64,000 nucleotides of DNA, from contig CATKHW010000558.1 in NCBI GenBank assembly GCA_949752795.1, forward strand, positions 1,116,001-1,180,000. The letters are read 5' to 3'. A model generated the notes under the pieces. The model did no database searches and was not told where the DNA came from. It saw nothing but the letters and a program-made list of their open reading frames with translations. A program made the translations under genes and the position numbers. Positions 62,301 to 64,000 of the stretch are shown piece by piece. Position 1 is the stretch's first letter; every line of letters begins with the position of its first letter. This DNA is from Hyperoodon ampullatus. Its lineage: Eukaryota; Chordata; Mammalia; Artiodactyla; Ziphiidae.

Positions 62301-64000
62301 ATGGAGCATTGTGATGACATGGCTGTAGAGCAATGTGATGGCGGGGGTCATGGAGCATTGCTATGTCAGGTATAATGGAGCTTTGTGATGAGAAGGGCAA
62401 TGAGCATTGGTCTGAAAAGTTTCATGGATTATTTTGATGAGAGTGGGCATGGAGAATTGTGATGACAAGGTCATGGAACACTGTGATACATTGGTCATGG
62501 AGGATTGTAATGACAAGGGCTTGGAGCATTGTCATGAGAAAGGCATCGAGCATTGTGATGACAAGCGTCATGGAGCTTTGTGATGACAATTGCATTGATC
62601 AATGTGATGAGAGGGTTCATGGAGCATTGTGATGACAATGACATGGAGCATTTTGATGCCAAGGTTCATCGAGCTTTGAGATGACAAATGTCATGGAGCA
62701 TTTTGATGACAAGGGCGTTGTGCATTGTGATGAGAAGGGCAGGGAGCATTGTGATGACAGGGTCATGGAGCAATTTGATGAAAAGGGTCATGGAACATTT
62801 TGATGACAGGTGTTTTGGCACATTGTGATATCATGAGTCATGGCACATTGTGATGATAAGTGCATGTAGCATTGTGATGACGGGGTCCTGGAACATTGTG
62901 ATGATAGGGGTGAGCGAGTATTGTGATGACTAGTGATGGAACATTGTGATATAAGTGGTGAGAGAGCATTTTGATGAGAAGTGCATGGAGCATTGTGATG
63001 ACAATGTTTTTGGGGCATTGTGATCACAAGGTTATGGACTATTGTGATGAAAAGCATGTGGCACATTGTGATGACAAGGGTCCTGGAGTATTGTGCTGAC
63101 AAAGGCAAGGAGCATTGAGATGACAAGGGTCATGGAGCATTGTGATGACGCGGGCATGGACTATTGTGATGACTAAGGTCATGAAGCATTGTGATGATTG
63201 GAGTCATGGAGCATTGTGATGACAAGGGCAGGGAGCATTGTGATGAAAGGGGCATGGAACATTGTTCTGACAATTTTCATGGATTATTGTGATGACAGTG
63301 GGCATGGCGGATTGTGATGACAAGGGCATGGAACATTGTGATGACAAGGTCACAGAGTATTGTGAAGACAGGTATCAGGGAGCATGTGATGACATATGTC
63401 TTGGTCCATTGCGATGACAATGGCATGGGGCATTGCGATGCCAAGTGTCATGGAGGATTGTGATGAGAAAGATAATGGGGCATTATGATGATTAAGGCTT
63501 GGAACATTATGATGACAAGGGCCATTGAGAATTTTGATGAGAAGGTACTGAGACATTGTGATGACAAGGTCCTGGAGCATTGTGATGAGAAAACCATGGA
63601 GCCTTGTGAGGACAAGTGTCATGGAGCATACTGATGAAAAGGGGCATGGAGCATTGTGATTACAGGGGTCTTGGAACATTGTGATGACAAGGGCATGGAG
63701 CATTGTGATGAGAAGGCCAAGGAGCATTCTGCTGACATGCGTTATGGAGCTTTGTGGTGACAAGGGTATGTAGCATTGTGAATACAGTGTTTTTGGAGCA
63801 TTGTGATGACAAGGGCATGGAGCATTGTGATGAGAAGGCCGTGGAGCACTCTGATGACATGGGTCATGGAGCTTTGTGATGACAAGGGCATGGAGCATTG
63901 TGATTACAGGGGTCTGGGAGCATTGTGATGACAAGGGTCATGGAGCCTTTTGATGACAAGGCCGTGCAATATTTTGATGGCAGGGTTCATGGAGCATTGT
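59346..64000 (+). repeat. Array segment, right end
   Basis: Satellite only. Landmarks are a GATATATG cassette near 59,616, CTTGCTATGACA near 61,270, a half-monomer near 61,962 and a GATATAAG cassette near 62,930. At 63,659-63,920 a five-monomer cassette of about 122 bp (GATTACAGGGGTCTTGG ... CATTCTGATGACATGCG-type) occurs about twice in a row. The array continues past the window. Confidence 0.87.

Larger units (their letters stand above)
40287..64000 (+). repeat. 24/25-bp satellite array, right part
   Basis: The same monomer family continues in the same orientation and phase after the SINE and runs off the right edge. Monomer variants match those on the left, for example the GATTTCATTGTG half-monomer, the ACTAGTGATGGAAC cassette and the CTTGCTATGACA variant. 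Both sides are therefore one array interrupted by one insertion. Between 46 and 60 kb the copies look more alike than elsewhere, because blocks of about 1 to 2.3 kb recur there. From about 59.8 kb to the end, variant order resembles the left end of the window again. No coding or RNA gene is supported. Confidence 0.97.

Noticed and set aside
1..64000. CRISPR array, suggested by regular short repeats
   Set aside because: Repeats are contiguous and degenerate with no unique spacers, there are no cas genes, and the SINE shows the DNA is mammalian.
1..64000. C/D-box small nucleolar RNAs, since GTGATGA matches the C box and CTGA (D box) occurs in variants
   Set aside because: The C-box match is part of every monomer, D boxes occur only as scattered variants, and I see no terminal stems or paired C'/D' layout.
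1..64000. CENP-B box or telomere repeats that would place the array at a centromere or chromosome end
   Set aside because: I found no CENP-B-box-like TTCG....CGGGA motif and no TTAGGG run in the satellite. Location remains open.
1..64000. G-quadruplex tracts from the AGGGG runs
   Set aside because: There is normally one G run per 24 bp, which is too sparse for four runs with short loops.
1..64000. A uniform higher-order repeat with one fixed period across the window
   Set aside because: Spacings of the GATTTC half-monomer vary widely (about 0.25 to 5.7 kb). Only local periods (523, about 1,700 and 1,773 bp) and block offsets repeat.

Overview
The window is one uninterrupted block of tandemly repeated DNA from a mammal, almost certainly a whale or dolphin. 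From base 1 to base 64000 it consists of a degenerate 24/25-bp monomer (core GCATTGTGATGACA, a short purine spacer such as AGGG or AGGGT, then CATGGA), at roughly 2,600 monomers. The only sequence that is not satellite is one tRNA-derived SINE at about 40065-40276. It matches the CHR-2 type of the cetacean/hippo/ruminant CHR SINE family. This element is the sole basis for naming the organism group.

Layout: 1-40064 is array. 40065-40276 is the SINE in + orientation, with RNA polymerase III A and B boxes, a 21-base A run and a 14-bp target-site duplication. 40287-64000 is array again, in the same orientation and the same monomer family. There is no regular higher-order period across the window. 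The array is instead a mosaic of nested duplications made by unequal exchange: an exact 147-bp (six-monomer) duplication at 841-1134; a 73-bp one at 38237-38382; a 523-bp tandem pair at 12958-14053; a 1.69-1.71-kb pair at 31390-34590; a 1773-bp pair at about 54165-57710; a ~2-kb block seen three times at 48380-59345; and a ~6.7-kb block at 3924-10640 repeated at 20814-27480, with part of it a third time at 34055-37630. Offsets between copies commonly change in steps of one monomer (24 or 25 bp), so the monomer is the unit of gain and loss.

I see no protein-coding gene, RNA gene, CRISPR array or bacterial feature. The many open frames on the minus strand (up to 196 codons) are a by-product of the repeat: a 24-bp unit is eight codons, its minus strand has no stop in any frame, and TGATGA on the plus strand closes two of the three plus frames. 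Nothing here works as a gene network. The biological content is a large, probably heterochromatic satellite with a visible duplication history and one retrotransposon that landed in it after part of that history had happened.

Copy numbers, percent identities and block edges were read by eye. Edges of the large blocks are good to a few monomers. Offsets were taken from matched landmarks in both copies.
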